Of a stretch of DNA of 64,000 nucleotides, positions 24,382 through 35,729 are shown in pieces. A model generated the notes under the pieces. The model had not been told where the DNA came from. It saw only the letters and a list, made by a program, of their open reading frames with translations, and did no database searches. The DNA comes from Calliopum simillimum. Taxonomy: Eukaryota > Arthropoda > Insecta > Diptera > Lauxaniidae. The position numbers were made by a program, and so were the translations under genes. The stretch's first letter is position 1. Every line of letters begins with the position of its first letter. The stretch is taken from contig OX638368.1 of the NCBI GenBank assembly GCA_951812925.1, positions 5,084,001 to 5,148,000 on the forward strand, given 5' to 3'.

Positions 24382-25286
24382 TCACATGTATGAAAATTTA
24401 TTGAATCCACCATCGAATACACCGTGCTGCTGCGGTTCAACCGAATATTTTCCCAGCGCCAATTCCAACAGTGAAAAATGACACTCTGCATATTCTACGC
24501 TGCAGTCAAGCACATCACGTGTTGCACGTCGATAGATACGACCGTATTGATGCACTTCGTCAGGTTCATTTGATTGCACAGATTGGCTGGGAAAACTAAA
24601 AACGATTTCGTTGAGAGATTTTTTTGATTAAAACATTTTCGGCAGACTCTTACCTGAATATGGTCCTCAAAATTTCCTCAATCATGTTACCGCGACGTCG
24701 CTGCTTATTATAACGTAAATATTTTGAACTCTCGCAGAGTGCGCGCGCTATGCAAGCACGACCATTAAAGCCCATGCTGGAAAGAGAAAAATTTATATAC
24801 AAAAATAACCCATAACTTTGTGTTGCTGCTGCCACTAGACTCACTCTTCAATCAACAGTTCAATTTTTTCATATAGTTCACGCCGCGTACGCCGTTGTAT
24901 CATGGGCTTTTCTACTTTCGGATTATCCTTTATACCATAGGCATTTTGCTGCACCCATGTTGAATTTGGTAAATCATAAGCTACTCCCCAATTCAAGGCA
25001 TAACTAAGATAGCTAACTTCTGGATTACCAATAACACCCATAGTAAGGCAAAGGGCACCCTAAAAGTTATGTTTCTGTAATTTGAGTAATATTCTTTTTT
25101 GAGAATTTGGAAACTTACCGATACCGATGAACCCTCGGGAAAAGCAACAAAACGTTTCTTACGCGAAATTTTTGCGCTGGCATTACTTTTTCTTGCAAAT
25201 GGCTCTAAAGTAGCTGCTACCAGATCTGACACAGTTATGAGCAGTAAGAAGCCGCAGCAAATTGTAGCACAAGTGATGATTGCCAT
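24382..25286 (-). CDS. DM4/DM12 family protein, gene 1 (complete, four exons)
   Basis: Exons are 25119-25286, 24845-25059, 24654-24776 and 24382-24595, giving 239 aa. All introns are GT-AG with phases 0, 2, 2. Residues 1-24 are hydrophobic and Cys-rich, resembling a signal peptide or anchor. RKKR at 42-45 precedes FVAFPEGSSVS, a site of furin type. Exon 2 has LTMGVIGNPE, LNWGVAYDLPNSTWV and a basic RRRTRREL stretch. Exon 3 has MGFNGRACIARALCES. Exon 4 has DCSVEYAEC and FSLLELALG, which complete the conserved cysteine pattern of Pfam-type DM4/DM12 proteins. The family is insect-specific and its biochemical role is not established; secretion and processing are inferred. The start is the first Met of exon 1. 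Confidence 0.9.
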
Positions 25287-25453
25287 ATCTTTGACGTGTT
25301 CGTTTGTATACTAAATGTTGCTTAAATTCAATAATCAAGTAGAGCACTCAAATATCAATTGACTTTGCTTATTAGCATAGTAAAAGCTGCTTTAAAATGC
25401 TCTTAAAATCTGCTAAATGCTTAACAATTGCACGGCTAGTTGCGGTACTGCGG

Positions 25454-25459
25454 TATATA
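25454..25459 (-). promoter_or_regulatory. Possible TATA box of gene 1
   Basis: TATATA in the context CTATATACC lies 168 bases upstream of the gene 1 start codon on the same strand. If used, transcription would begin about 30 bases downstream and leave a 5' UTR near 140 bases. This is motif evidence only in AT-rich DNA. Confidence 0.25.
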
Positions 25460-25779
25460 GAAAGTGTCTATACGATAGTGTGGTGAGTATACTGAAGAGA
25501 AATGTTTTTTGTTTACCCTATGTGAATTCTAAGAAATTACCTTAATATTTAATAGAAATTCTAAACATTCTTAATGCACACACTTTACTTTGATTAATTC
25601 TTCCAAAAACTTCAAACATTAGAGAATTTGAATTTTGAATTTGAGCACTTTGATATTTGCAATCATCACACACGATGATGTTGCCGCAGTCTGTTACCCG
25701 CATTCAACACAGCTACAACTAGTTATAACCCAATGCGAAATACGTATGCATCATCACAATCATCATTTTACAATTAAGC

Positions 25780-26660
25780 AAACAAAAATTGAAGAATGTC
25801 GTAAAATCTTAAAAAAGTCGAAAAATTTTGGGAAAGTCAAAAAAATTTAAAAATTTTAAGAATATGGAAAAATCTTGAAAAAGTCGAAAAATTTTTAAAA
25901 GTCAAAATATTTCAAAAAAGGCATAAAAAATTTTAAGAATGTCATAAAGTCTTGAAAAGTCGAAAAATTTTGAGAAAGTCAAAGAAATCTATTAAATTTT
26001 AAGAATGTCGAAAAGTCTGGAAAAAGTCAAAGAAATCTAAAAATTTTAAGTCAAAGAAATCTAAAAAAATGTCAAAAAGTCTTGAAAAAGTCGAAAAATT
26101 TTGGAATAGTTTTCGGATAGTCAAATAAATCTAAAAATTTTAAGAATGTCATAAAGTCTTGAAAAGTCGAAAAATTTTCGGAAAGTCAAAGAAAGAATGT
26201 CAAAAAGTCTTGAAAAAGTCGAAAAATTTTGGAAAAGTCAAAGAAATCTAAAAAATTTAAGAATGTTGAAAAATCTTGAAAAAGTCAAAAAAATTTCGGA
26301 AAGTCAAAGAAGAATGTCAAAAAGTCGAAAAATTTTGAGAAAGTCAGATATTTCAAAAAACACAAATAAATCTTGAGAAAAATCTTTAAAAAGCCGAAAA
26401 GTTTTCGGATAGTCAAAGAAATCTAAAAATTTTAAGAATGTCAAAAAATCTGGAAAGGTCGAAAAATTTTGAGACAGTCAAAGAAATCTAATATTTTTAA
26501 TAATTTTGGAAAAGTCAAATAATGTTAAAAAAAGTCGGAAAATTTTGAGAGAAAATAGTCAATGTTGAAAAACTAGAAAACGACTAAAAATGTTAAAAAA
26601 GTCAAAAACATTTTGATGAAGTCGAAAAATTTTTTCAAAGTCAAAAAATTTCAAGTGTGC
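25780..26660 (+). repeat. Degenerate tandem array, core gtcgaaaaat
   Basis: Blocks such as AAAGTCGAAAAATTTT, GAAAGTCAAAGAAATCTAAA and TTTTAAGAATGTC alternate about every 40-60 bases, with many small insertions and deletions. No open frame of interest survives. The same GTCGAAAAAT core occurs in the arrays at 49480-50345 and 62240-63255 and in reverse at 59210-61780. Confidence 0.75.
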
Positions 26661-27404
26661 CAGTAAGGAGATAAAACGATGAGAAAATAGGGCAAAAAAG
26701 CCAGAGCTCTGCGGAACTAACAAAAGGGGCAAATAGGAAGTCAGAGCTTCGACCGCTAGACAGTGCGGCTAAAGTCTCAGTTGAACAGTAAGATAAACAA
26801 AAGTTTCGGCAAAATACGCTACTGTTGGGTTCTTCAGGTGGGAGCTAATGCGCTTATAAAAAAGAGACATTTGAGTCGGTAGAATGGTGCAAGATTTCGA
26901 CAGTATTTTCAGTGTCCTAATTCGCACTTGAGTATACGTATAAACATATTTTTTTGACTGATTCAAAAAAAAAAAAATGATTTTTGAAAATTCCAAAAAA
27001 ACTCTCAAACATATGAAAAATGGTATCAAAAAAAGTGAGCGGAGGATTTTTTTTAATTTTTCAATGTGATTTAGAGTTCGCTCATCGCAGTATTATGCTA
27101 AATCTCAGCATGATCTAAAAAATGCTTGGAAGAAGTCTTACGATATCACAAATTTTATATCTTTAATTAAGAAAAAACAAAATTTCGAAATTTTACCTTA
27201 TTGCAAATCTCCATGACTACACTTTGGATAAAACTTGTTGTCTCAAGATCATAACAAAATCACAAAAGGAAAATTTTTCTAGAATATCTTGTTTTTTAAG
27301 GTTTTTTTCAAAAACTGATTAGTAATGGGTAAAGTATTTGACAAAACTATTATTGGAAAAATTCATTAGGGAACACCAAAGACAAGAAATGTTTAAAACT
27401 TATT
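26661..27404. other. Intergenic DNA, no gene seen
   Basis: Mixed AT-rich sequence between the degenerate array and the inverted-repeat element. The 86-codon minus frame at 26769 lacks any motif. Confidence 0.45.
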
Positions 27405-27408
27405 AGTA

Positions 27409-28374
27409 CACGGTGCTCTTGAACAGTCGATAGGTTTTTTGAATATGTGGAGAAAATCTGTGAACGGAGTTTTATTTGTAATAGTTTAGTGGTCTGAAAA
27501 ATGCAAACCCCGATATCGTAGCTGATCATCCCCGCGAAATATCGCAAAAATACATATCCCATATAAAATAACAAAAATTCAGAAAAAAAAACGCAACAAA
27601 TAAATATAAAAATAGTTATAAGTATGTAATGTATTTTGCAATGCTAAATCCGAATCCAGCCTTAAAATTGCTATATCCCATACAGTTTTAGAGATATCTT
27701 AGCATAAACAAGGAAAAAATAACGTTTTTGCTATTTTTTTAAGCTATATAACTAAAATATAGAACATTCATACGCAGAATTCAATACATTATCTAAAAGA
27801 TCCAATCTTTTTCTTCAAAACCGCATTTAAATTACGTCAATAGCATAATTTTTCTTCAAAATAACGTAGACTTAAATAATGATAAACCACGTTTTTTGCT
27901 CTTTTTTAACTTTTTAGGTTAGGATATCTCCGAGAAAAATAAAGATATCGACATTATTTGAATTAGATTTAGAAGATTGATTAGAATTTTCCATTTCTGC
28001 GTCAGAATTTACGGATATACGTCCTGTTATATAGCTCCAAAACACAGCAATAAAACATAGCATCGGATTTTTTTTCTTGTTTAGTCTAAGATATCTCAAA
28101 AACCGTATGAGATACAGCAATTCCAATGCCGGATTCGGATTTAGCATTTCAAAATACATTAAAAATAACTATTTTTATGTTTGTTTGTTGCGTTCTTTTT
28201 CTGAATTTTTTTTATTATATATGAGATATGTATTTTTGCGATATTTCTCGGGGATGATCAGCTACGATTTTGGGGTTTGCATTTTTCAGACCATTAAACT
28301 AATACAAATGAAACCCCATTCATAGATTTTCTCCACATATTCAAAAAACCTATCGACTGTTCAAGAGCACCGTG
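27409..28374. mobile_element. 966-bp element with ~310-bp inverted arms and AGTA target duplication
   Basis: The ends are exact inverted copies for more than 40 bases, beginning CACGGTGCTCTTGAACAG and continuing through ATAGGTTTTTTGAATATG. The arms (27409-27720 and 28070-28374) stay similar throughout, and the loop is about 350 bp. AGTA flanks both sides (27405-27408 and 28375-28378), a likely 4-bp target-site duplication. There is no transposase; the open frames seen in the arms are shared by inversion and are not genes. This is a non-autonomous DNA element. A fragment of arm-like sequence (GGATATCTCAAAA...GGATTCG) also occurs near 40143-40215. Confidence 0.85.
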
Positions 28375-28378
28375 AGTA

Positions 28379-30400
28379 CGTAAAACTTTTTGAATTGTTG
28401 TAAAAAAAAAACCATATCAAGCCAAGATTATGCATAAAACGGCTATTGAAAGCGTCTAAATGATATTCAAATAATTTGAAAAATTCTCAGCTAACTTTAC
28501 TTATATACGTATAATCTCTCAGACTTTTTAGAGTGATGGAATTTCAAAAAATCGTTTCCTTTACTCTTTCTTAAAGCAGTCCAATATTTATGTAGCTGTA
28601 CTTCATATTCCTATTTGGTCCAATACACACTTATGCACATGCAGAGCAATAATAATTCATACATACATAAACATTTGCATAAAGACTAACGAGCAAATTA
28701 AATTTTCTGCACAGCTACTGCAAATAATTATGCGCAGGTGACGTCGTTCGTTTGTCGTCATGTCGCCAACGACGTGAACACCAAAATAACACAACCAAAG
28801 CAAATCTTCAACTTTTTGCCTTAGTCGAGTACAAACACACACAAACACACAATTTGCTCTAAATATTTGTGTGTCTCAATCCGTATACATATGCGTGTGT
28901 GTGTTGTATACAATGAAGTTTGCATATGTTGTTGTCGTTGTCATCGTCAATAACGTCACACATATTCAGTGATGAATATGCATAGTTTGCTTTTTCATTG
29001 GCAAGAACATGCAAAACTTCCAACACACACACAGATAGGAGACACAACCAGTACACATGCAAGATGTGGAACTTATACTGCTGCACGTGCAGAAATAATG
29101 TTTTTACGTGTACATGAAAATAATGAAAAATTATGAAAAAAAACTAAAGTTTTAATATTTCTTTGACAATTTATCGCTCACAAAGTTGTGATTTTTATGC
29201 TTGATTCGTTGTTATTGGAGATATATTTTCTTATAACTTCAAAACTAAGAATGCTCTCTAATGTAGGGAAAATTGAAGTGATGAGCTCAAATTGTGAAGA
29301 ATCTAAGAACAGCCGCCTAATGAAATAGAGTCAACATTTACGAAAATTAATGGCGCCAGCTGGTGTACGATTGAAGTGAAACAAAAATGTGCCCTGTTTA
29401 CATAAGGCACTTAAAAAAACATTTATTTTATTATTTTAAATCATAAAGCTAAAACAAAAGCTTTAAATTAAATATATCCTCAAAAACTGTCATTACTTAT
29501 TGTAAATATATCAATTACAGTATAATTAATTTATTACATAGAGTTTGACTTTTGTTTCACTGGCTTTTTTTAAGTATTTGGCCATTCAATTGTTGCACAC
29601 ATTATCAACTGTCATTGAAATTATATATCATTCTCTACAATGCAATATAAAAACATCATTATTATTATGTATTTATCATCAAAACAAAAAATGGCTCAAC
29701 TTTGTCTCATTTCCGCTTTATCATCAAATAATACGCTGAAATAACGCTGCTGACACAGCAGACAATTAAAGTTAATAGAGCACATCACTGTTATTACTCT
29801 CCTCATATTAGGGAAATTGTATTGCTGTGATATATTTTCTGTGTGTGTCACAACATATTACATGATGCGCAGCGATGATAACACAAAAGAATGAAATAAT
29901 AAACATTGATATAAATTGTTGTATAAAGTAAATCAAATGCAAATAAATAATGCTAGCAATTTATATAATACATAATATATGTAGCTGACAAATAAATAGA
30001 CATCAACTTATTCCTTTTGATTATTGACATATGAGTGGCCTAAATGTATGCAATATAAAACAAAAAATAAATTTAAGTAGTAAGAGTGTTGTCTTTGGCC
30101 GAGCTAAAAGAGAAATTCCCTACACCTACACCCAACACTGAATGAAGACATTTTCATTACACAAAGCTGTTGCAAAGACACGCCGTAAAGAGAGTTACAA
30201 GAATCATCGAGAAATTTCCAATTATGCTCAGCAAACAGTTATGTTAAGTAGAGCAGTTGGATAATGTGAATTCGTACTGCACGTGAATTGGGTTCAAACT
30301 TCTTACGTCGAACTCATGCCTACTTTCCAATGATTAATTGATAAGACACTTTAACATATTATAGCCGTCAAATTACACTGTAGAACAATTTCGAACTTTT
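28379..30400. other. Intergenic region, no supported gene
   Basis: Includes CACACA/ACATACATA-rich DNA (28620-29100) and plain AT-rich DNA. I looked here on the minus strand for the missing last exon of gene 2 (C...Y..C..SL) and did not find it. Confidence 0.45.
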
Positions 30401-30403
30401 TTT

Positions 30404-31518
30404 AAAACACATTAGAAAATCCAAAAAATTCTTAAAGTAGACGTTAAAAAAAAATACCGGTTTTCGTGGTTTTTCTCCAGCACGTCACATTTTTTTTTAA
30501 AAACCAAAAATACCGCATTCTGGTGTTAAATCGATGAATTTAACTATATGATCCTTACATCTGAGGTGTATCATGTGTCCAGCAAACTTATGCAGGATAT
30601 TGCAAAAAATATTTTTGTAGAAAATTTTAACCCTGTTTGACCCCCACATGTTGGTCCCTTTTCTTAAAAAGGTACAAAAATGACACCCAAAGCAGGGAAA
30701 TATTGAGTCAGTAATACAGAAATATTTGCTATTAAATGTCACTAATAGTTTTTAAACACGTAAGGGTCGAAATTTGAGCCCGAAACCAAAAAAATCGTTA
30801 AAATCAATTAAGACTTTTCACATTGCATATTAATTACATCCCTGACGCGCTTACCTTAAGTTTTAAGAATTTTTCGTCTTTGGCAGCTCTTAGTGAAATT
30901 TTTTTGTAGGATATTTTTGTAAAAAAATTTAACCCATTGTGGCTCAGTTTTAGAAAAAGGGGTCAAAAAGACCAATAAAAACAGGAAATAATAGGTTAAC
31001 GTATTCTAGGAAAAGGATCCTTGTGTGATTTCGTTATCATCTTGTGAGAACGAGTTTTGTCCAAAATGTAGTTTTAGAGTTTTACAGTGGGGTGAAATTT
31101 GGAATATATTAATTGTTAGAACTGCTTACTGATTTTAACGATATTTTTGCTTTCGGGTTAAAATTTTGTTTTTTTAATTTTCAAAAACTAGTAGTGAAAT
31201 TGTATAGCAAATATTTCTGTAGTACATACTGACTCAATATTCCCCTGTTTTAGGTGTCATTTTTATACCTTTTTAAGAAAAGGGCAAAAATGACCCACAT
31301 GTGGAGGTTGTGCAGGGTTAAAATTTTCTACAAAAATATTCTCCGCAATATCCTGCATAAGTTCGCGGAGCACATGATACACCTCAAATGTAAGGATCAT
31401 ATAGATAAATTTATCGATTTAACACATGAATGCGGTATTTTGGCTTTTTTCATATACAGTGGAAAAAAAACTTCAAAAATCGATTAAAAAAAAATGTGAC
31501 GTGCTGGAGAAAAACCGA
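30404..31518. mobile_element. Foldback element, copy 1 (right end clipped)
   Basis: The left arm starts AAAACACATTAGAAAATCC and runs to about 30745. The right arm (about 31205-31518) is its inverted copy, sharing TATGATCCTTACATCT, ATGTGTC/GCACATGATACACCTC and TTTTTCTCCAGCACGTCAC. The outermost ~75 bases are missing from the right arm. The middle includes TTCTAGGAAAAGGATCCTTG and ACGAGTTTTGTCC. The copy at 41455-42345 has the same arms and middle but is clipped at its left end instead. Frames with CKDHI...FIDLT in the arms are repeat-derived. Confidence 0.8.
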
Positions 31519-31614
31519 ACGTTGTTATATAAGCAATTTCAATGGAATTTGGTAGGTAGGTGACGCACATGAATGCCCTACAAATAATTTTTCTTAAATA
31601 ATTCTATATAAACC

Positions 31615-32470
31615 TTCAGGGTTGCCAACATATGAATTATTGAAGAATTGCTTAAAACATATTTTTATAAATCAAAATAAAATTTTAGTGTTAGGGTTGC
31701 CACCTATTTATTTTAAATCATACTTTTTTTCACTAAATTAAAGTTTTTGGTTTCTAAAATGCTCAGAAAAACTTTCTGAAAATTGTAAACAATTTTTCAG
31801 GGTTGCCACCTATTTTTTTTTTTTTTTTTTGTAAATCACTTTCCAAAATTTTCTTTGGATCATACTCTTTTCCACTAAATTGAAATTTTGGGTATCAAAA
31901 CCGCTCAGTTAAAAAACATATTTTTTAAAAACAAAATGAAATTTTAGTCTTAAAACATTTAAATATACATACTTTCAAAAAATCCAAAATTCTTTTTAAG
32001 GGTTGCCACCTAGTTATTTTCTAAAATATTTTTTAAATTATACTTTTTTTGATTAAATTAAAGTTTTTGGTTTCAAAAACGCTCAGATAAACTATCTGAA
32101 AATTGTACATAATTTTTTAGGGTTGCCACCTGGTTATTTTTTGCGAATTTTGCTTAAAACCATTTTTAAAAACAAAATTAAATTTTTTTCTAAAAACATT
32201 TATATATACTTTCGAAAAATCCAAAATTAATTTTTAGGGATGCTAGTTATTTTCTAAAATTTTCCTTAAATCATACTAATTCTTTAATAAATTAAACTCC
32301 GAAAATTGTACTTAGTTCTTCAGGGTTGCCACCTGGGTATTTTATTTGTAAGTTTTGCTTAAGTCGTTATTTTTAAAAACAAAATTAAATTTTAGTCTTA
32401 AAACTTTTATAAAAACGTTAAATACATTTTCAGGGTTGCCAGGATATTTTTCTAAACTTTGTTTAAATCA
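31615..32470 (+). repeat. Minisatellite with gggttgccacctgg core
   Basis: GGGTTGCCACC or a close variant recurs near 31618, 31695, 31799, 31999, 32119, 32321 and 32431. The intervening DNA also repeats: ACTAAATTAAAGTTTTTGGTTT, CGCTCAG and AAAACAAAAT. Unit length varies from about 75 to 200 bases. The same core is found at 47964, 48091 and 49267. Confidence 0.75.
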
Positions 32471-32479
32471 TACTTTTTC

Positions 32480-33188
32480 AACTATAATCTAAACGAGCTT
32501 TCTTTGGCACTGCAGTTCAGTGAACATTACTACATCGATTCATAAGACGATGCTGATCATGAATACATATACATACGAAAGTAAAAAGTGCATATACGCT
32601 GTATGTAGGGTATTATTAAATAAAGCGTAAGCAGTTTTTGGAACAATTCATGTATTTTATATATTTGATGTTTAAATTTATATGTATGTAAATTTTCGTA
32701 CTGCAGTACTTACAACAACAACAACAACAGAACAACATTTACTGCATTGTAAAAAGTGTAATTATTATACAAGTGCGAAAAAAAGTTTTTGTTTTTTTTT
32801 TTTTTTATTTACAGTCAACTTCGTATGCAACATTTGTGCGCACAATTTATGAGGCAGCACAAAAACTCTGCTTTTGATGCTGCTGCTGTTCAAATACTTC
32901 ATTTTTTACTGCCGCCTGTCTTTTGTCTCTTTCATTCACTTTTTGTTGTCTTTTTCGTGCGCACAATTTTCGCAATGTCATCGCTCGCTCGTTGTCTACA
33001 TAAATTTTCCATGGATTTCGCGTGTGAAATGTTGCAGAAAACTCACACGACAATGCGGCCCATAAAGATTTGCGCACGCAGCTGGATTTTCATGCAGTAA
33101 TAGTGCGCGCCTCAATTTTTCATCCTCTTGTAGTCGTGGCGTTGAAAAACTATTAAGGGACAGAAGAAGATTTTATGTGCCATGTTCC

Positions 33189-33222
<34 letters not shown>

Positions 33223-33350
33223 TTTGTTTTAAAAGTATGTTGGTTGTAAAGAAAACGAATGTTGCGCATGTTAAGGGTTAAAGGTTATATAAATGTTTAT
33301 AAGAATATGCATTTTGATTTATTCTACTTTTTATTTTTTCATGCAAAAAA
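32480..33350. other. Intergenic DNA or intron 3 of gene 2
   Basis: Lies below exon 3 of the second DM4/DM12 gene, so it would belong to its last intron if a fourth exon exists. There is a CAACAACAACAA patch near 32714. The frames at 32789-33100 (both strands) show no family motif. A poly-T run of about 30 bases is at 33191-33220. Confidence 0.4.
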
Positions 33351-33357
33351 TACTCAC

Positions 33358-35264
33358 TTAATTAAGATGTGCAAAATATCATGAAAAAGCGATTGTCCTT
33401 TGGGTAGGAGTAGTTGCCGCGCTTCGCAGAGTGTGCGCATTGCACAGTGACGTCCATTAAAAGAGTGACTGATGATTAAGAAAAAGAAAGTGAAATGAAG
33501 TGTTGGTCGAAAGTAAATGATATGCAAAATTAATGAGAATGTGTCATAATTTTTGTCAATGGCGTCATATGTCATTGTGTTTTAAGATTAATGTTGCAAA
33601 CAGATAGTAAATTTGAATTCAGATATTTTGCGAGCAACAATTGAAATCGTAAAACTGAAATTGAAGTCGAAATTGAAATATCGAAACATTGAAATAATGA
33701 AATAATGAAATACTGAAATACTGAAATATTGAAATATTGGAATATTGAAATATTGAAACATTGAAATATTGAAATATTGAAATACTGAAATATTGAAATA
33801 TTGAAATGTTGAAATATTGAAATATTGAAATATTGAAATATTGAAATATTGAAATATTGAAATATTGAAGTATTGAAATATTGAATTATTGAAATATTGA
33901 AATTATTGAAGTATTAAAATATTGAAATATTGAAATTTTGAAACATTGAAATATTGAAATAATAAAGTATTGAAATACTGAAATATTGAAATATTGGAAT
34001 ACTGAAATATAGAAATATTGAAACATTAAAATATTGAAACATTGAAATATTGAAATATTGAAAAACTGAAATGTAGAAATATTGAAATATTGAAATATTA
34101 AATATTAGAATATTGAATTATTGAAATATTGATATATTGAAATATTTAAATTGAAATTGAAACTGAAATAAAGTTTTACATCTTCAGGTAAACTAAATAC
34201 AAATTTTTTCATTTCTAAGAAATTCACATTATGACATAACTTTTGCTATGTATTTCCATCGCGAAGAAAGTTTTAAAAAATTCCGACATTGAATATTAGA
34301 AATCCACTTACATTTTCGCCCACATTTCTATTAAGTCAAAAAACATATCCTTCGCCTTAGCACTCAAAATGCTACGCTGACGCCTGTGCGGCATCGCAAT
34401 TTTACTGCGTTGTAGTGCCTGCTTTGCACACCATTTCTCTCGCCTTTGCAGCGCTCGAATGCCAAAAATGTATTTAGGCAGACACGCCTTTTTTGCTGCA
34501 ATTTTTCTATTAATGCTGTTAGTTTTTTGTTGCCATTTTTGTTGCGAATGTGGCCAGTTTTGCCTTATTCCATGCGTTTTTTGCCATTTTGATTTTGATG
34601 CTGAGTATTGAAAGTTTTGCCATTTTTTTGCTGCTTGTGGTAAATACAAATTATTATCATGCGGAAATGATGAAAGCGTTGGTTGCCAGTTATCCCATGC
34701 ATCGTAATGCCAAGGTGTATGTGTTGTTGTTGTTGTTGTCGTTGCTGTCGTTGTAGGTTTTCTATGGATTTTATGCAGCAGCGCCATTTCAATATCATGC
34801 GGCAAGTCGTAGTAGAGGGAATATTCATTTACGTATGCTAAACCACGTGGTGTTGTGTCAATGATTGCTTTAGCCATGTTCACTGTAGCCTAAGATACAT
34901 AAAAAAACTTTATTTTCTATTTAAAAAAAAAAAATTTTATAATATTATAAAAACACAAGTCTTACAATTTATTGTTGTTCACTTAAGCAAAGTGCTACAT
35001 TGTTTTCATTTAGTTCTTACTCACCACGGCTGTTGCACCCTCTTCGAATATTAAAAATCGTTTGTTGCGCTTAAGGAAAACATTTGGCAGTCCTGTACTT
35101 GATTTTAGAATTGAATTTCCTGTGCATAGATTTTTTGCATTCAGTGTTTTATTTGAAAACGACTCTTTAATAAAAACTTGAAGGATACAAATTATATAGA
35201 CAAATCCTTTGAGCAACATCATAGCTGATTTATTTAAGTTGTTCTCACCATAACGCACACTCAT
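33358..35264 (-). CDS. DM4/DM12 family protein, gene 2 (last exon not found, divergent)
   Basis: Exons are 35025-35264, 34312-34889 and 33358-33468, with GT-AG introns in phases 0 and 2 and a phase-2 donor after exon 3. The first Met gives MSVRYGENN; Met15 would give a cleaner signal peptide (MMLLKGFVYIICILQVF). RNKR at 66-69 precedes FLIFEEGATAV, where the usual FPEG is FEEG. Exon 2 is 578 bp against 212-299 in the paralogues, with a Thr run (residues about 127-135) and a basic Gln/Lys-rich insert; its GNP motif is gone and only YYDLP remains. Exon 3 keeps SFNGRHCAMRTLCEAR. No exon with the final cysteine pair was found down to gene 1. If exon 3 is not spliced, a TGA follows at once, giving 310 aa. 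It is either a fast-evolving gene or a decaying one. Confidence 0.7.
33650..34160 (+). repeat. (attgaaat)n microsatellite in intron 2 of gene 2
   Basis: About 60 copies of the 8-mer GAAATATT with variants (GAAATACT, GAAACATT, GAAATTATT). The array sits between exon 3 and exon 2 of gene 2 and ends about 150 bases before exon 2 begins at 34312. It carries almost no C on the plus strand. Confidence 0.9.
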
Positions 35265-35550
35265 TTCTAACTAAATGCTTTTCGTCATACGAAGCGCTTC
35301 ATTCTTTACGTTTCATTCATGTTTTTTCTGCAGTTATTTGCATAAATGTTTAACGTCTTTTCAAACAAACAAATTTCTTTAAGACATTGCCTGCGATTAG
35401 TTCGTTACTTAGGTAGGTGGGGTAAAAATAATGTTATGTAGTGAAATAACTGACATTTTGCTAAAATGAATTAAAATAGACATGAGATCAAAGCTGATGA
35501 GTTAACTGATTGCACTTACATAGAATGCGGAGAGATGGAGATGTGGAGAC
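35265..35550. other. Upstream region of gene 2
   Basis: Roughly 290 bases between the gene 2 start codon and the 3' end of the LINE. No TATA box is evident on the minus strand. Any distal promoter sequence has been separated by the LINE insertion. Confidence 0.4.
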
Positions 35551-35729
35551 TTAGGTTAGGTTAGGTTGCGAGGGCATCGTTGGCATATATGCAAGCCAAC
35601 TTCCACTTAGACCATTCTGCTGGTCCATTGTGATCCCTCTTAAAATACGGTACATAGTTCTATGATACAATACAATTAATTAAATTCAGTATATTTTATA
35701 CAGTTTTATACAGTCTTATTGAAGCTTAT

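Noticed and set aside
25780..26660. Possible CRISPR-like array
   Set aside because: Units are degenerate, spacers are not distinct from repeats, and the DNA is eukaryotic.
27350..28325. Frames with RYFSGMISYD and similar residues at both ends of an element
   Set aside because: The two are in the inverted arms of the 966-bp element and are not maintained as proteins.
32789..33100. Overlapping frames on both strands below gene 2 exon 3, considered as its exon 4
   Set aside because: No C...Y..C..SL pattern and no suitable acceptor with the right phase.
35551..35567. Telomere remnant
   Set aside because: Only three TTAGG units, directly at the 3' end of a LINE, so the retroelement tail is the simpler reading.
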